A stretch of DNA of 41,267 bases from Bacillota bacterium (GTDB lineage Bacteria > Bacillota > Clostridia > Saccharofermentanales > Fastidiosipilaceae): NCBI GenBank assembly GCA_023388435.1, contig JAEWGG010000012.1:1-41267 (forward strand). Reading direction: 5' to 3'. Made by a program: the position numbers and the translations under genes. Below are positions 8,380 through 16,664 of the stretch, piece by piece (positions within the stretch are counted from its first letter, which is position 1; every line of letters begins with the position of its first letter). The notes beneath the pieces are model-generated. The model saw nothing but the letters and a program-made list of their open reading frames with translations. It was not told the origin of the DNA and made no database searches.

Positions 8380-9881
8380 CGCTCTTTATCCTCCAAATAA
8401 CAGTAGGCACTCAGCTGATTGATAGCCCTGCAAGGCCCCTCCCCCATCTGGAGTCCATGGAAGCCCAGCCCCGCCGAGAGACAGGTCTGGCAGGAATTCA
8501 GCAGCTCAGCCGTCCAGGCTTCCCCAGGCCAGATCAGGGGAATGCCTGGCGGGTAGGGCGTGATGGCCTGGGCGCTGCGACGCCCCAACAGCTCCTCCCC
8601 TGAGTAAAGCTTGACAGGGGCCTCTATCTGGGGCAGTGGGACGGGAGCAGGGGCTTCCGGCCAGCAGCTGTGAATGGCGGAGGCCTCCCGAGAGCCAGAG
8701 AGCTGGCCGAGCAGCTGCCGCCAGGTCGCGCGCAGGTGCCAGACTTCTGCTGCTGGGGGCCGGGACCCCGCTGGCTGCTGGAAATAGGTCTCCAGAGCGC
8801 GCCGCAGTCGCTGATAGTCCGCGGCCTCAGTTTGTAAAGAGGGCAGGAGGACGAGGCGCTCGGGGTCGGCGAATTCCACGTCTATCCCCTGGGCCCTGAG
8901 CCAGGCCTCCAGATCCAGGGCTGAGTAGTCAGGTTCCAGCTCCAGCACGAGGTGCAGGGGGTCCTGCTCCGGGTCCTGCACGCGCCGGCAAGCCGGGGGC
9001 AGAACGCCTAGATAGTCCTCCATCCAGGCCAACTGTCGCTGGTAGCAGGCCGCCCCCTCCTGCTCCAGCTGGGCCCTGGCCCAGTCTCCGGCGGCGGCCA
9101 GCATGAGCGGCGGCGAGGAGCCCCGCAACAGGCCCAGAGCCTGACGCAGGGGCCCCGTCCACCGTGGGTCCCGACAGATTAGATAGGCCGCTCCCGTCGG
9201 AGCCAGTAGCGTCTTGTGAGCGCTCAGTACGAGGACCGTAGCTGGCAGCGGCCGTCCCGCTGCGGGGAAATGGGCCCCGTGGGCCGCGTCCACCAGCAGG
9301 GGAAGGCTGTAGTCCCGAGCCAAATGCTCCAGGGCTTCGAGGTCTGGGACATATCCATAATAATCCGGGGCCGTCACCAGGAGACAGCGGATATCCGGCT
9401 GCCGTTCCAGGACGCGCCGGTAGGCCGCAGGACCGGGCCAGGCCAGGGGGGAACGCCATCCTTCGGACGCCGCTGCCGCCTCGCCCTCCCCCTCAGGAAA
9501 GTACACACGCAGGCCAAAACGCCAGGCCGCCAGCAGCAGACTGCGGTGGGTCTGACGGGCCGCCAGCACCGCTCCCCCCCGAGCACAAAGGGCCAGGAGG
9601 GCCGCCGCCAGGCCCTCACTGGAACCCCCTGTCAAAAAAAAGGCCGCCTGGCCCTGATATAGCCCCGCCAGCCGCCGCTGGGCAAGATCTAACGGACCCC
9701 AGGGCTCAGCCAGGTCCCCGGTCCCTTCCAATTCCGTTGTATCCAGGTCCTGCCAGGCCGGCAAGCACCGTCCACCAGGCATATGAAAGGAGCAGCGCCC
9801 CTCCTGACGCAGCTCCCGCAAATGGCTGTAAAACGGCGCCTCAGCGAAGTCGGGGAGGTCCCGAAAAAGCTGGCCAGCCAT
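8376..9881 (-). CDS. Orn/Lys/Arg decarboxylase-family PLP enzyme (YaaO-like)
   Basis: 501 residues, fold-type I PLP enzyme of the Orn/Lys/Arg decarboxylase major domain. Visible: GRCSFHMPGGR (substrate entry), FFLTGGSSEGLAAA (phosphate site), LLVDAAHGAHFPA (the Asp that contacts the pyridine nitrogen and the following HGAHF), and VLSAHKTLLAPTGAAYL, whose Lys should carry PLP. The C-terminal YPPGIPLIWPGE is also a family mark. The usual DEAHG is DAAHG here. The protein is short compared with the degradative enzymes (about 710 residues) and lacks their N-terminal wing, as in YaaO/SpeA-like proteins of Bacillota. The likely substrate is arginine, lysine or ornithine (polyamine synthesis), but I cannot choose. 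The start ATG shares one base with the stop of the Arg-rich gene (TGATG), and the end overlaps tmk. Confidence 0.9.
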   Translation of the reverse strand: MAGQLFRDLPDFAEAPFYSHLRELRQEGRCSFHMPGGRCLPAWQDLDTTELEGTGDLAEPWGPLDLAQRRLAGLYQGQAAFFLTGGSSEGLAAALLALCARGGAVLAARQTHRSLLLAAWRFGLRVYFPEGEGEAAAASEGWRSPLAWPGPAAYRRVLERQPDIRCLLVTAPDYYGYVPDLEALEHLARDYSLPLLVDAAHGAHFPAAGRPLPATVLVLSAHKTLLAPTGAAYLICRDPRWTGPLRQALGLLRGSSPPLMLAAAGDWARAQLEQEGAACYQRQLAWMEDYLGVLPPACRRVQDPEQDPLHLVLELEPDYSALDLEAWLRAQGIDVEFADPERLVLLPSLQTEAADYQRLRRALETYFQQPAGSRPPAAEVWHLRATWRQLLGQLSGSREASAIHSCWPEAPAPVPLPQIEAPVKLYSGEELLGRRSAQAITPYPPGIPLIWPGEAWTAELLNSCQTCLSAGLGFHGLQMGEGPCRAINQLSAYCYLEDKER

Positions 9882-10450
9882 CAGTCCAGCTTCACCGTAT
9901 GGATGTCCGCAATCTCCAACCAGATTTCTTTCTCAATACGATCATTATCGCGGCGGATATCCTCAATAGTCTCCTGGGCCGGAGCTCTGCGATTCCCCCG
10001 CTCCGAGCGGCGAGGGCGGCGCTGACCCGTGGTATTCTGCTCCGAACGGCGGGGTCTGCTTGTGGTCTCCGCCCCGGAAGCTTGCCCCGGGTTCCGGGAG
10101 CCACGATTCACAGCAGGCTGCTCGCCTCCCGTCTGGGCGCCCGCCTGCTCTGGACGCTGCTCGGAGCGCTTCTCGGAGCCAGAGGGGCGCCTGGACCGAT
10201 TGTTCCGTCGTCCCCCCTGACCCTGGGCGGCCTGACTCTGGCGGCCCGCTGTGCTCCGCTCAGCGGAACGTTCCTCGCGGGCGCCCTCTGGGCGCCGCCT
10301 TCTGGGGCGGCGCTGGCCATCGCCCTCAGACCGTCTCCGCTGGCCCGTACCCAGACCCATCTGCTGTTTCTCCCGCTGTTCTTCAGCCACCACGCGCTTC
10401 CTCTCTACGGCCTCCAAGGGCCTCTTTCTATCTCCGTTGGCTGGGCCCAA
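9881..10450 (-). CDS. Arg-rich, mostly disordered protein of unknown function
   Basis: I do not recognise this family. About 189 residues, very rich in Arg, Gln, Gly, Ser and Glu with no hydrophobic core over most of its length. The last 30 residues (ETIEDIRRDNDRIEKEIWLE and on to the end) look like an amphipathic helix and are the most protein-like part. That the frame is real is suggested by its fit between rdgB and the decarboxylase gene, with the stop overlapping the next start as TGATG. The start is uncertain. TTG at 10450 is used here without a clear ribosome binding site. An ATG at 10360 has GGGAG nine bases upstream and would give 159 residues. The frame is also open upstream of 10450 back to the rdgB stop (reading YKITTQNRRRVL) but without ATG or GTG. 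Such a basic tail could bind nucleic acid; that is only a guess. Confidence 0.6.
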   Translation of the reverse strand: MGPANGDRKRPLEAVERKRVVAEEQREKQQMGLGTGQRRRSEGDGQRRPRRRRPEGAREERSAERSTAGRQSQAAQGQGGRRNNRSRRPSGSEKRSEQRPEQAGAQTGGEQPAVNRGSRNPGQASGAETTSRPRRSEQNTTGQRRPRRSERGNRRAPAQETIEDIRRDNDRIEKEIWLEIADIHTVKLD

Positions 10451-10531
10451 GACCCGCCGCCTATTTTGTGTAGTGATTTTATATTGTATCGAAAATCCCC
10501 AGTCCCCGCCGAGATCCAGCGCTCTCAGGAC

Positions 10532-11146
10532 CTAACTGAGACCAGCCTGGGACAGTTCCTGGCGCAGACGCTGGGCAAAAAGTCTCAGGGCCATGCCGCG
10601 GTGGGAGCGCCTGTTCTTCTCCTCTGGACTGAGTTCAGCTGCGGTCAGGCCCAGTTCGGGAAGATAAAAAATCGGATCATAGCCGAAACCCTCCGTCCCC
10701 CGAGCTTCTCGGGCGATCTCGCCGCAGAGGCGGCCCTCAGCCTGAATCTCCTGGCCCTCGGGACCCAGGCAGACAATAACACAGCGGAACTGGGCCCGAC
10801 GGTTGGTCCCTGCCGCCTCTACCTCCTCCATCAGCCGAGCCCATTTTTGGGGATAGGCCGTGTTCTCCCCCTGGTAGCGGGCCGAATAAATACCCGGCCT
10901 TCCGCCCAGGCAGTCCACCTCCAGACCTGAGTCGTCCGCCAGGACCCAGGCCCCCGGGAAATTCCGGGCCACAGTCTGGGCCTTGATGCGCGCATTTTCG
11001 TAAAAGGACTGGCCGTCCTCGATAATCTCTTCGTCAAAGCCCAGGTCACGGAGGCTTCGCAAATCCAGGTCCAGGCCCTCCCCAGCCAGGATCTCCCGAA
11101 GTTCTGTACACTTGTGCTCATTGTGGGTCGCCAGAATCAGCTGCAT
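10532..11146 (-). CDS. rdgB: XTP/dITP diphosphatase (RdgB/HAM1)
   Basis: 204 residues from the ATG at 11146, chosen because AGGAGG lies five bases upstream and MQLILATHNEHKCTEL is the normal N-terminus; a longer frame to 11194 has no such signal. Motifs: ATHNEHK (base and phosphate binding), LADDSGLEVDCLGGRPGIYS (metal-binding Asp pair), GFGYDPIFYLPELG and NRRSHRGMAL. The family hydrolyses dITP, dXTP and their ribo forms to monophosphates, keeping deaminated purines out of DNA and RNA. It follows the rRNA methyltransferase gene after 106 bases with no terminator seen between, so it may belong to the proS-to-tmk transcript. Confidence 0.96.
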   Translation of the reverse strand: MQLILATHNEHKCTELREILAGEGLDLDLRSLRDLGFDEEIIEDGQSFYENARIKAQTVARNFPGAWVLADDSGLEVDCLGGRPGIYSARYQGENTAYPQKWARLMEEVEAAGTNRRAQFRCVIVCLGPEGQEIQAEGRLCGEIAREARGTEGFGYDPIFYLPELGLTAAELSPEEKNRRSHRGMALRLFAQRLRQELSQAGLS

Positions 11147-11252
11147 CTGCTCCTCCTTTTTTTGCTTACTGTGCCTTTCACACGCCGGCAGCAACAGCGG
11201 CAGATCCCCTGTCGCTTCTCCGGCCCAGCTGCCCGCAGATCCCCATCTCAGC

Positions 11253-12863
11253 TCACTGACTCCGCCATGCCGGTGGATAGAGATTCTTGGCTCGGGAACC
11301 CTCTGGTTTCACCCAGCCCAGGGCCTGGCAGCCGAGGACTGGCCACTCAGCACAGACTGCCCGGTAGGGCGGCTGCCCGCCGTCCAGGCCGCAGTCCGCA
11401 GCCTGCAATTCCAGGGTATCCCCGCGCAGGTAGGCCTCCAAATAACGGGCCCCCTCCGCCTCCTCTGGTCTCCAGATAAGCGGTTTTTGCAAGGCCGCAC
11501 TTGGCAGGGACAGGAGAAGGCTGTGGCTCGGCCGCCAGCGCAGGCCCGCCCCCAGTTCCTGAGGCCGTCCCGGCCTGGCCCCCCCTCGCCCTCGTCTGGC
11601 GGCAGGGCCCTTCGCTTGCTGATAGCGGCCAAGGATGAGGCCCGTCTTCAAAAACTTTACGCCCTTCAGCTCAGCCAGCTCCGTCCAGGGCCGAGGCAGG
11701 TTCTGGGGCAGAAGCAGGAGCTGCTCCTTATAGGAGCGCAGGTCTCCCAGGGGACGGCTGGCCCAGAGTGCACACTGCTCAGGGCTAAAGAGCTGGGCAG
11801 CAAAAGTCAGAAACGAGCGGCGCAGACCGTCTAAGTCCAGGCCTCCCCTGTGTTCCGTCCCCGCCTTGCGGGGGCCTCCTGCCAGGCCCTGGGACTCCGG
11901 ACACGGCGCTGCAGCAGATTTTTTCAAAAGACAGCAAAAATGTCCGTCCCCCTCGGCCCGCTGCGGCCAGATGCGCAGGGCCCCAGGCAGATCGATGGCC
12001 GGGGATACGCAGTCCCGCCCCGCCGCGGGCAGACGCTCTGCTGCGGGGAGGACGGAGAAGTCCGGATGCCGCTCCAGAAAAGCCTTAATCTGCCCCTCAT
12101 TCTCCTGCACATTAAACGTGCAGGTGGAGTAGACAAGCTCGCCGCCTGGGGCGAGGAGTTCCGCCGCATGGCCAAGCAGTTCAGCCTGGATCTGGCGGAT
12201 GCTCTCTGGGCCATAGCGCTCCCAGGAGGCCAGGGCCTGGGGGTCGCGGCGGACCATGCCCTCCCCAGAACAGGGGGCGTCGAGGAGGATAAGGTCGAAG
12301 GCCGCTGCTAGCTGGCGGGCCAGCTGGCCTGGCTCAGCCACCGTGACCAGGGCCTCCGCCACCCCGGCCTGCTCCAGATTGTGAAGCAAGGCCTGGCAGC
12401 GACTGTCCGATATGTCATTACTCCAGAGCAGGCCCCTCCCCTGCAGTCGAGCTGCCAGACGCAGGGACTTGCCGCCCGGGGCCGCGCAGAGGTCCAGGAC
12501 CCGCATCCCCGTCCAGACGGTCGGCAGTTCGGCGGGCAACATGGCCGAGGCCTCCTGAATGTAGTAGAGCCCCGCCTGGTAGGCCAGGCCCTTACCGGGG
12601 CGTTCACAGTCCGCAGGAAGGTAGTAACCCTCACGGGACCAGGGCACAGCGACAGGGGCCTTTGCCCCAGCCCCCAGCAAGTGTTCCAGAATCTTCTGGG
12701 CCTCCTCCGGACGTCCCTCCAACTTCAGACTGTTCAGGCGAAAGGCACGAGCTGCCTCCTCCTCAAAACTCTGGTAAAAGTTCTGGCACTCCGCAGCGTC
12801 AAAACCCGCCTCTTCCATCAGGGTCTGCATGGCCACCCTAAAAGCCTCTGTCCACCGCATCAT
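11253..12863 (-). CDS. RsmB/RsmF-family rRNA (cytosine-C5) methyltransferase
   Basis: 536 residues from the ATG at 12863, which overlaps the upstream stop as ATGATG and has GGAG nine bases before it; an open frame continues further upstream but lies within the M3-like gene. The N-terminal half is a Nop2/RsmB methyltransferase: DLCAAPGGKSLRLA (SAM site), NDISDSRCQALLHN, LLDAPCSGEGMVRRDP (Cys of motif IV) and YSTCTFNVQENEGQ (catalytic Cys of motif VI). The C-terminal part (about 340-536) resembles the RsmF/YebU-type extension that ends in a PUA-like fold, with a basic linker rich in Gly and Arg. This predicts m5C formation in 16S rRNA; the exact position cannot be read. It belongs to the argS to RsmF-like overlapping gene run. 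Confidence 0.9.
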   Translation of the reverse strand: MMRWTEAFRVAMQTLMEEAGFDAAECQNFYQSFEEEAARAFRLNSLKLEGRPEEAQKILEHLLGAGAKAPVAVPWSREGYYLPADCERPGKGLAYQAGLYYIQEASAMLPAELPTVWTGMRVLDLCAAPGGKSLRLAARLQGRGLLWSNDISDSRCQALLHNLEQAGVAEALVTVAEPGQLARQLAAAFDLILLDAPCSGEGMVRRDPQALASWERYGPESIRQIQAELLGHAAELLAPGGELVYSTCTFNVQENEGQIKAFLERHPDFSVLPAAERLPAAGRDCVSPAIDLPGALRIWPQRAEGDGHFCCLLKKSAAAPCPESQGLAGGPRKAGTEHRGGLDLDGLRRSFLTFAAQLFSPEQCALWASRPLGDLRSYKEQLLLLPQNLPRPWTELAELKGVKFLKTGLILGRYQQAKGPAARRGRGGARPGRPQELGAGLRWRPSHSLLLSLPSAALQKPLIWRPEEAEGARYLEAYLRGDTLELQAADCGLDGGQPPYRAVCAEWPVLGCQALGWVKPEGSRAKNLYPPAWRSQ

Positions 12864-14893
12864 CGTCCCAGGCTCCATACTAAGCGGAAGCAGCGCCGTT
12901 TTAAGGCCGCTCCAGAAAGCGTCTCCGGATAGCGGGCCTGGCTGAGCAGACGCATACAGGTGTCCTCCGCACCGAGGGTCCCCAGGGTTTCGTAGGCGGC
13001 CAGCGCCTCTGACCGCTGTTCCTGGGCCTGTTCCCACAGGGCCAGGGCCGCATCTCCACCCCAGACCCGGCCCAGGGAGGCCAGGGGGCGCTGCCAGAGC
13101 TGGGCGATGCTGCTGTAGTGGGGAAAGAGCTCCCAGGCCCCTCCAGATCCTGGGCTGCCGAGGTCGGGGAAGTAGATCCGAACGAGCTCGGCCCAGAGCG
13201 CATCCAGTTCCTCCGCCGTCGAGAGTCCGTCACGGTAGACCTGCAACTCGAAGTCCAGTAACAGCCCCTGGTAGCAATGGCGGTTCAGATGCTGTAAGAG
13301 CAGGGCCTCACGGTAGCGCCGCCCCTCCTCCTCGGTAGGAAAGAGGCGGGGCAGGAGGTCCCAGGACAGGGCCAGCAGGGATTCCCCCCAGATACGACAA
13401 AGATCGTCGTTGGCCTGGGCCACCAGGACTGAGCTCTGCTGGCCGTAGTGGCTTAAATAGGCCTGGCCTTCGCCCAGCAGGCGCAGCAGGCGTGGCAGAC
13501 TGCGGCCACTGAGTTCCAGGTTAGTCGTGAGCAGGGGCAGGCGGGTCTGCCAGACCAGCTCGCTGCTCGACCAGGGCTGGAGATTCGATTTTTGCACCCG
13601 CCTGCGCAGGGCCCAGAACAGCAGGGGCTGACCCTCCCTGGCGGGACTCGGCCGACCAGGATTCAGTCTGTAAAAGGCCGCCCGTTCACGGAGAGCCCGC
13701 ACAAAAGGCCGCCGTTGGTCCTCCAGGACCAGACCTATGAAGCGCTCCAACTGGGACCAGTCACTGGCCGCCAGGTCCGGTTCCGGCAGGTCCACAGGGG
13801 GCAGGTAGTCCCCGGAAGATTTCAGCAGGTCCAGCCAGCTGGCCCCCTGTTCCAGCAAGTCATGGCGAAAGTCCCGAGCTGCCAGGATGCAGCTGCTGCG
13901 CAGCCCCTGCAAGTAGCGCTCCACGGTCCGCAGATCGAAGTCCAGGCGCTCTTCGCGCAGGAAGCTCAGTTCCGCAAAGTTCCGGAAACCCAGCTTGCGT
14001 GCCAGGTCCTGGCGCACCGCAAGGAGGGCGCAGAAACGTGGCAGACGCTTCTCCTGCCGCTCCCAGCCAGCCAGCAGCGACTTATGGTAAGCCTGAAGCA
14101 GGCCCTGGGGGCCCCGCCCGTGGGGGAAGCAGGTCTGTGTGGAGAGCTCAGCTGGCCAGTCCGCATTTCGGGCACGGGCGAAAAGCAGGATCTGGAGCTG
14201 GGCCTGCAGCGCTTGGAGGGGGGTCTCCACGGGCCCCAGGGCCATCAGCAGACGCTCTTGCTCCAGTTCCTCCAGAGCCCAGGCGCTCTGGGCACTCTGA
14301 CGATTGTGCAAGCGCAGCAGCAGCATCTTGCCGAAGTGGCTGCTGAGGCGCTGGACATCCTGGGGGTTCAGCAGGGGGGCCAGACTCTGGTCAATAAGGG
14401 CATAGAGGCCCTCCGCCTGGTCCTGGGCCGCCAGCACCTGTTCCACCAGGAGGGCAAAAACAGCCCTCCTGTCTTCCCCCGCCTCAGTCTCCTGGGTCCA
14501 ATCCTCCCCATTTTCGAGCAGCAGATTCAAGAGCTGGTAAATCTGGCCCTGATCCTGGGCATAGTGGGCCTCAACCTGGTCCCAGAAAGCCTGTGCCAGA
14601 ACACTGTCCGCCGCCGTCTCCAGGTCCTCCTCCAGTCGCAGGCTGAGGTCCTGCCCCGCCGCGCTGAGAACTGCCAACCGCCCCGTCTCCTGGGCCGTAG
14701 CCCAGTCCGCCAGACCGCCCTGTGCCAAGAACTCTGCCAGATCAGATGGGCTGGCCTCCTCAGCCTCCCAAGCCAAACAGGACCCGATAGCTGACCAGTC
14801 CGGCCAGTATCGGGTCCCACCAGGCTGTGCAGCAGGCCCACGACGGCTCCGCGCGTGTGTCTGCCTCCTGTCGCCCACAGCGCCTCGCCTCAC
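12860..14893 (-). CDS. M3 oligopeptidase-like protein lacking the HExxH zinc site
   Basis: 677 residues from a GTG overlapping the argS stop (GTGA), with GGAG six bases upstream. The middle and end follow M3 (PepF-like) peptidases: LARKLGFRNFAELSF and a helical segment after it (about 310-350), PFVRALRERAAFYRLNPG, a region matching the catalytic helices, then LLLDFELQVYRDGLSTAEEL, ELVRIYFPDLG and WELFPHYSSIAQLW. Where these enzymes have HExGH, this protein reads RLLGEGQAYLSHYGQQ, and no HE dipeptide occurs anywhere in it. The zinc site therefore appears lost and the protein is probably not a peptidase. It keeps the family length (about 600) plus an acidic N-terminal region. Both ends overlap neighbouring genes by four bases, so it is probably expressed with argS. 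Its role is unknown; binding of peptides or protein partners is possible. Confidence 0.75.
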   Translation of the reverse strand: MRRGAVGDRRQTHARSRRGPAAQPGGTRYWPDWSAIGSCLAWEAEEASPSDLAEFLAQGGLADWATAQETGRLAVLSAAGQDLSLRLEEDLETAADSVLAQAFWDQVEAHYAQDQGQIYQLLNLLLENGEDWTQETEAGEDRRAVFALLVEQVLAAQDQAEGLYALIDQSLAPLLNPQDVQRLSSHFGKMLLLRLHNRQSAQSAWALEELEQERLLMALGPVETPLQALQAQLQILLFARARNADWPAELSTQTCFPHGRGPQGLLQAYHKSLLAGWERQEKRLPRFCALLAVRQDLARKLGFRNFAELSFLREERLDFDLRTVERYLQGLRSSCILAARDFRHDLLEQGASWLDLLKSSGDYLPPVDLPEPDLAASDWSQLERFIGLVLEDQRRPFVRALRERAAFYRLNPGRPSPAREGQPLLFWALRRRVQKSNLQPWSSSELVWQTRLPLLTTNLELSGRSLPRLLRLLGEGQAYLSHYGQQSSVLVAQANDDLCRIWGESLLALSWDLLPRLFPTEEEGRRYREALLLQHLNRHCYQGLLLDFELQVYRDGLSTAEELDALWAELVRIYFPDLGSPGSGGAWELFPHYSSIAQLWQRPLASLGRVWGGDAALALWEQAQEQRSEALAAYETLGTLGAEDTCMRLLSQARYPETLSGAALKRRCFRLVWSLGR

Positions 14894-16623
14894 ATCCGCT
14901 CCACGGCGCGGAGGCCCAGAAGCTCCAGGCCCGTTTTAAGCACTTTGCAGTAGGCGGCGAGAAGGGCCAGTCGCGCCCGCTTCTCCCCCTCCTCAGCTGT
15001 CAGGATGGAACAGTTGCTGTAGAAGCGGCTAAAGCTGCGCGCCATAGTCTGCAGATGCCGGGCCAGAATGGAGGGTTCATAGTTCTCCGCGGCCTGGATC
15101 AGGGCCTTATCAAAGCCCCGCATCTCCTCCAACAAGGCAAAACTCTCCTCATCGGCCAGGAGGCTGAAGTCAGCCTGATTCAGTTCGGCCTCGTCCAGTC
15201 CCGCCCGGCGGAGTACGGAGCGGGCCCGGGCATAACTGTACTGAAGGTAGGGGGCGCTGTCACCGTTGAAGTCCAGCATGTCCTCCCAGGTGAAAATAAT
15301 GTCCCGCTCACGCCCGTTGCGCAAGAAGGCGTACTGCACCGCCGAGACGCCGATGTCCTGGGCCAGTTGCTCCAGGTCCTCCTCCGCCAGCTCCTGACCA
15401 CGATTCGCCGCATTTTCGCGGATGATAGCCCGGGTCTTGGCCACCGACTCATTCAACAGGTCCTCCAACAGGATAACCTGGCCACTCCGGGTGGACATAG
15501 TCCCCTGGCCCTTCGGGAATTTCACCGTACCGAAACCGACGTGTACACAGCCCTCCCGGCAGGCCTGACCAGCCCGCTCCAGGACCCCGAAGACCTGCTT
15601 GAAGTGCAGGCTCTGCGGCAAGCCCACCACATAGATATTGCGGGCAAAATGCCAGGTCTGCCAGCGGTAGAGTATGGCCGCCAGGTCGCGGGAGGCGTAG
15701 ATCGTCGTGCCGTCCGACTTGAGAATAATACACGGCGGCATCTTGTAGTCGTCCAGGCGCACAACCTGGGCGCCCTCGCTCTCCTCCAGCAAACCTTTAT
15801 CGCGGAGCAACTCGACTACAGCTGGGATCTTATCACTGTAAAAACTCTCCCCGTTGTAATTGTCAAAACGCACGCCGAGGCGCTTGTAGACCCGCTTAAA
15901 TTCCTCAAGCGACGCCTCGCGGAAGAGGCTCCACAGGGCCTGTTCCTCAGCTTCGCCCTGTTCCAGACGGCGGAAGTAATCGCGGGCCTCATCCTCCAAT
16001 TCCGGATGTTCCTCAGCCTCCTCGTGGAATTTGACATAGATGCGCAGCAACTCGGGGATGGCCTCCCGCTCCAGGGCCTCCGGATCGCCCCAACGCTTGT
16101 AGGCGGCAATCAGCTTGCCGAACTGCGTCCCGTAGTCTCCCAGGTGGTTGAGGCCCAGGGCCTCATAACCCAGGTGGCCGTAAATACGCTTAAGCGCCTC
16201 GCCCAGCACCGTACTAAAGGCGTGGCCGACGTGGAAGGGCTTGGCAATGTTGGGCGATGAATACTCGACAAGCACCGTCTCCCCACGCTCCGGCCCCCGG
16301 CCCGGAACGAAGTTCGGATCCAGGATTCGTGTCAGCAGCTCCTGGGCGGACTGGGCGCGGTCGAGGAAGAAGTTCAGATACGCCCCCTTAATCTCCACGC
16401 GGGACAGGCCCTGGGGCAGGTTCTGCTCAACTTTTTCCAGAAGGCTCTGCGCGATGGCTGGAGGGGCCTGGCGCAGGCTCTTGGCCAGCCGGAAGCAGGG
16501 GAAGGCATAGTCGCCCAGCTCCCGCTGGGGCGGCTGTTCAATCCAGGTCTGCAAGTCCTCAGGGGCCAGGTCCAGCCCCCCCTGCTCACAGATGCAGCGG
16601 GCGATACGTGCTTTATAGTCCAT
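14890..16623 (-). CDS. argS: Arginyl-tRNA synthetase
   Basis: 577 residues, normal length for the class I enzyme. The N-terminal Add-1 domain contains RELGDYAFPCFRLAKSLRQ. The HIGH motif is in EYSSPNIAKPFHVGHAFSTV, and the KMSKS counterpart is GTMSTRSGQVILLEDLL. The C-terminal DALR-type anticodon-binding domain has APYLQYSYARARSVLRR near 445 and ends RAVERM. The start ATG at 16623 has AAGGAG seven bases upstream. It charges tRNA-Arg. It lies 41 bases after proS and overlaps the M3-like gene by four bases. I saw no T-box or other leader before it. Confidence 0.98.
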   Translation of the reverse strand: MDYKARIARCICEQGGLDLAPEDLQTWIEQPPQRELGDYAFPCFRLAKSLRQAPPAIAQSLLEKVEQNLPQGLSRVEIKGAYLNFFLDRAQSAQELLTRILDPNFVPGRGPERGETVLVEYSSPNIAKPFHVGHAFSTVLGEALKRIYGHLGYEALGLNHLGDYGTQFGKLIAAYKRWGDPEALEREAIPELLRIYVKFHEEAEEHPELEDEARDYFRRLEQGEAEEQALWSLFREASLEEFKRVYKRLGVRFDNYNGESFYSDKIPAVVELLRDKGLLEESEGAQVVRLDDYKMPPCIILKSDGTTIYASRDLAAILYRWQTWHFARNIYVVGLPQSLHFKQVFGVLERAGQACREGCVHVGFGTVKFPKGQGTMSTRSGQVILLEDLLNESVAKTRAIIRENAANRGQELAEEDLEQLAQDIGVSAVQYAFLRNGRERDIIFTWEDMLDFNGDSAPYLQYSYARARSVLRRAGLDEAELNQADFSLLADEESFALLEEMRGFDKALIQAAENYEPSILARHLQTMARSFSRFYSNCSILTAEEGEKRARLALLAAYCKVLKTGLELLGLRAVERM

Positions 16624-16664
16624 GCGTATTCTCCTTAATCCAATAGCCGCTCCGTATGCGCGGC

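Noticed and set aside
13592..16260. Two long plus-strand frames opposite the M3-like gene and argS
   Set aside because: No ribosome binding site or motif; explained by codon bias of the real minus-strand genes.
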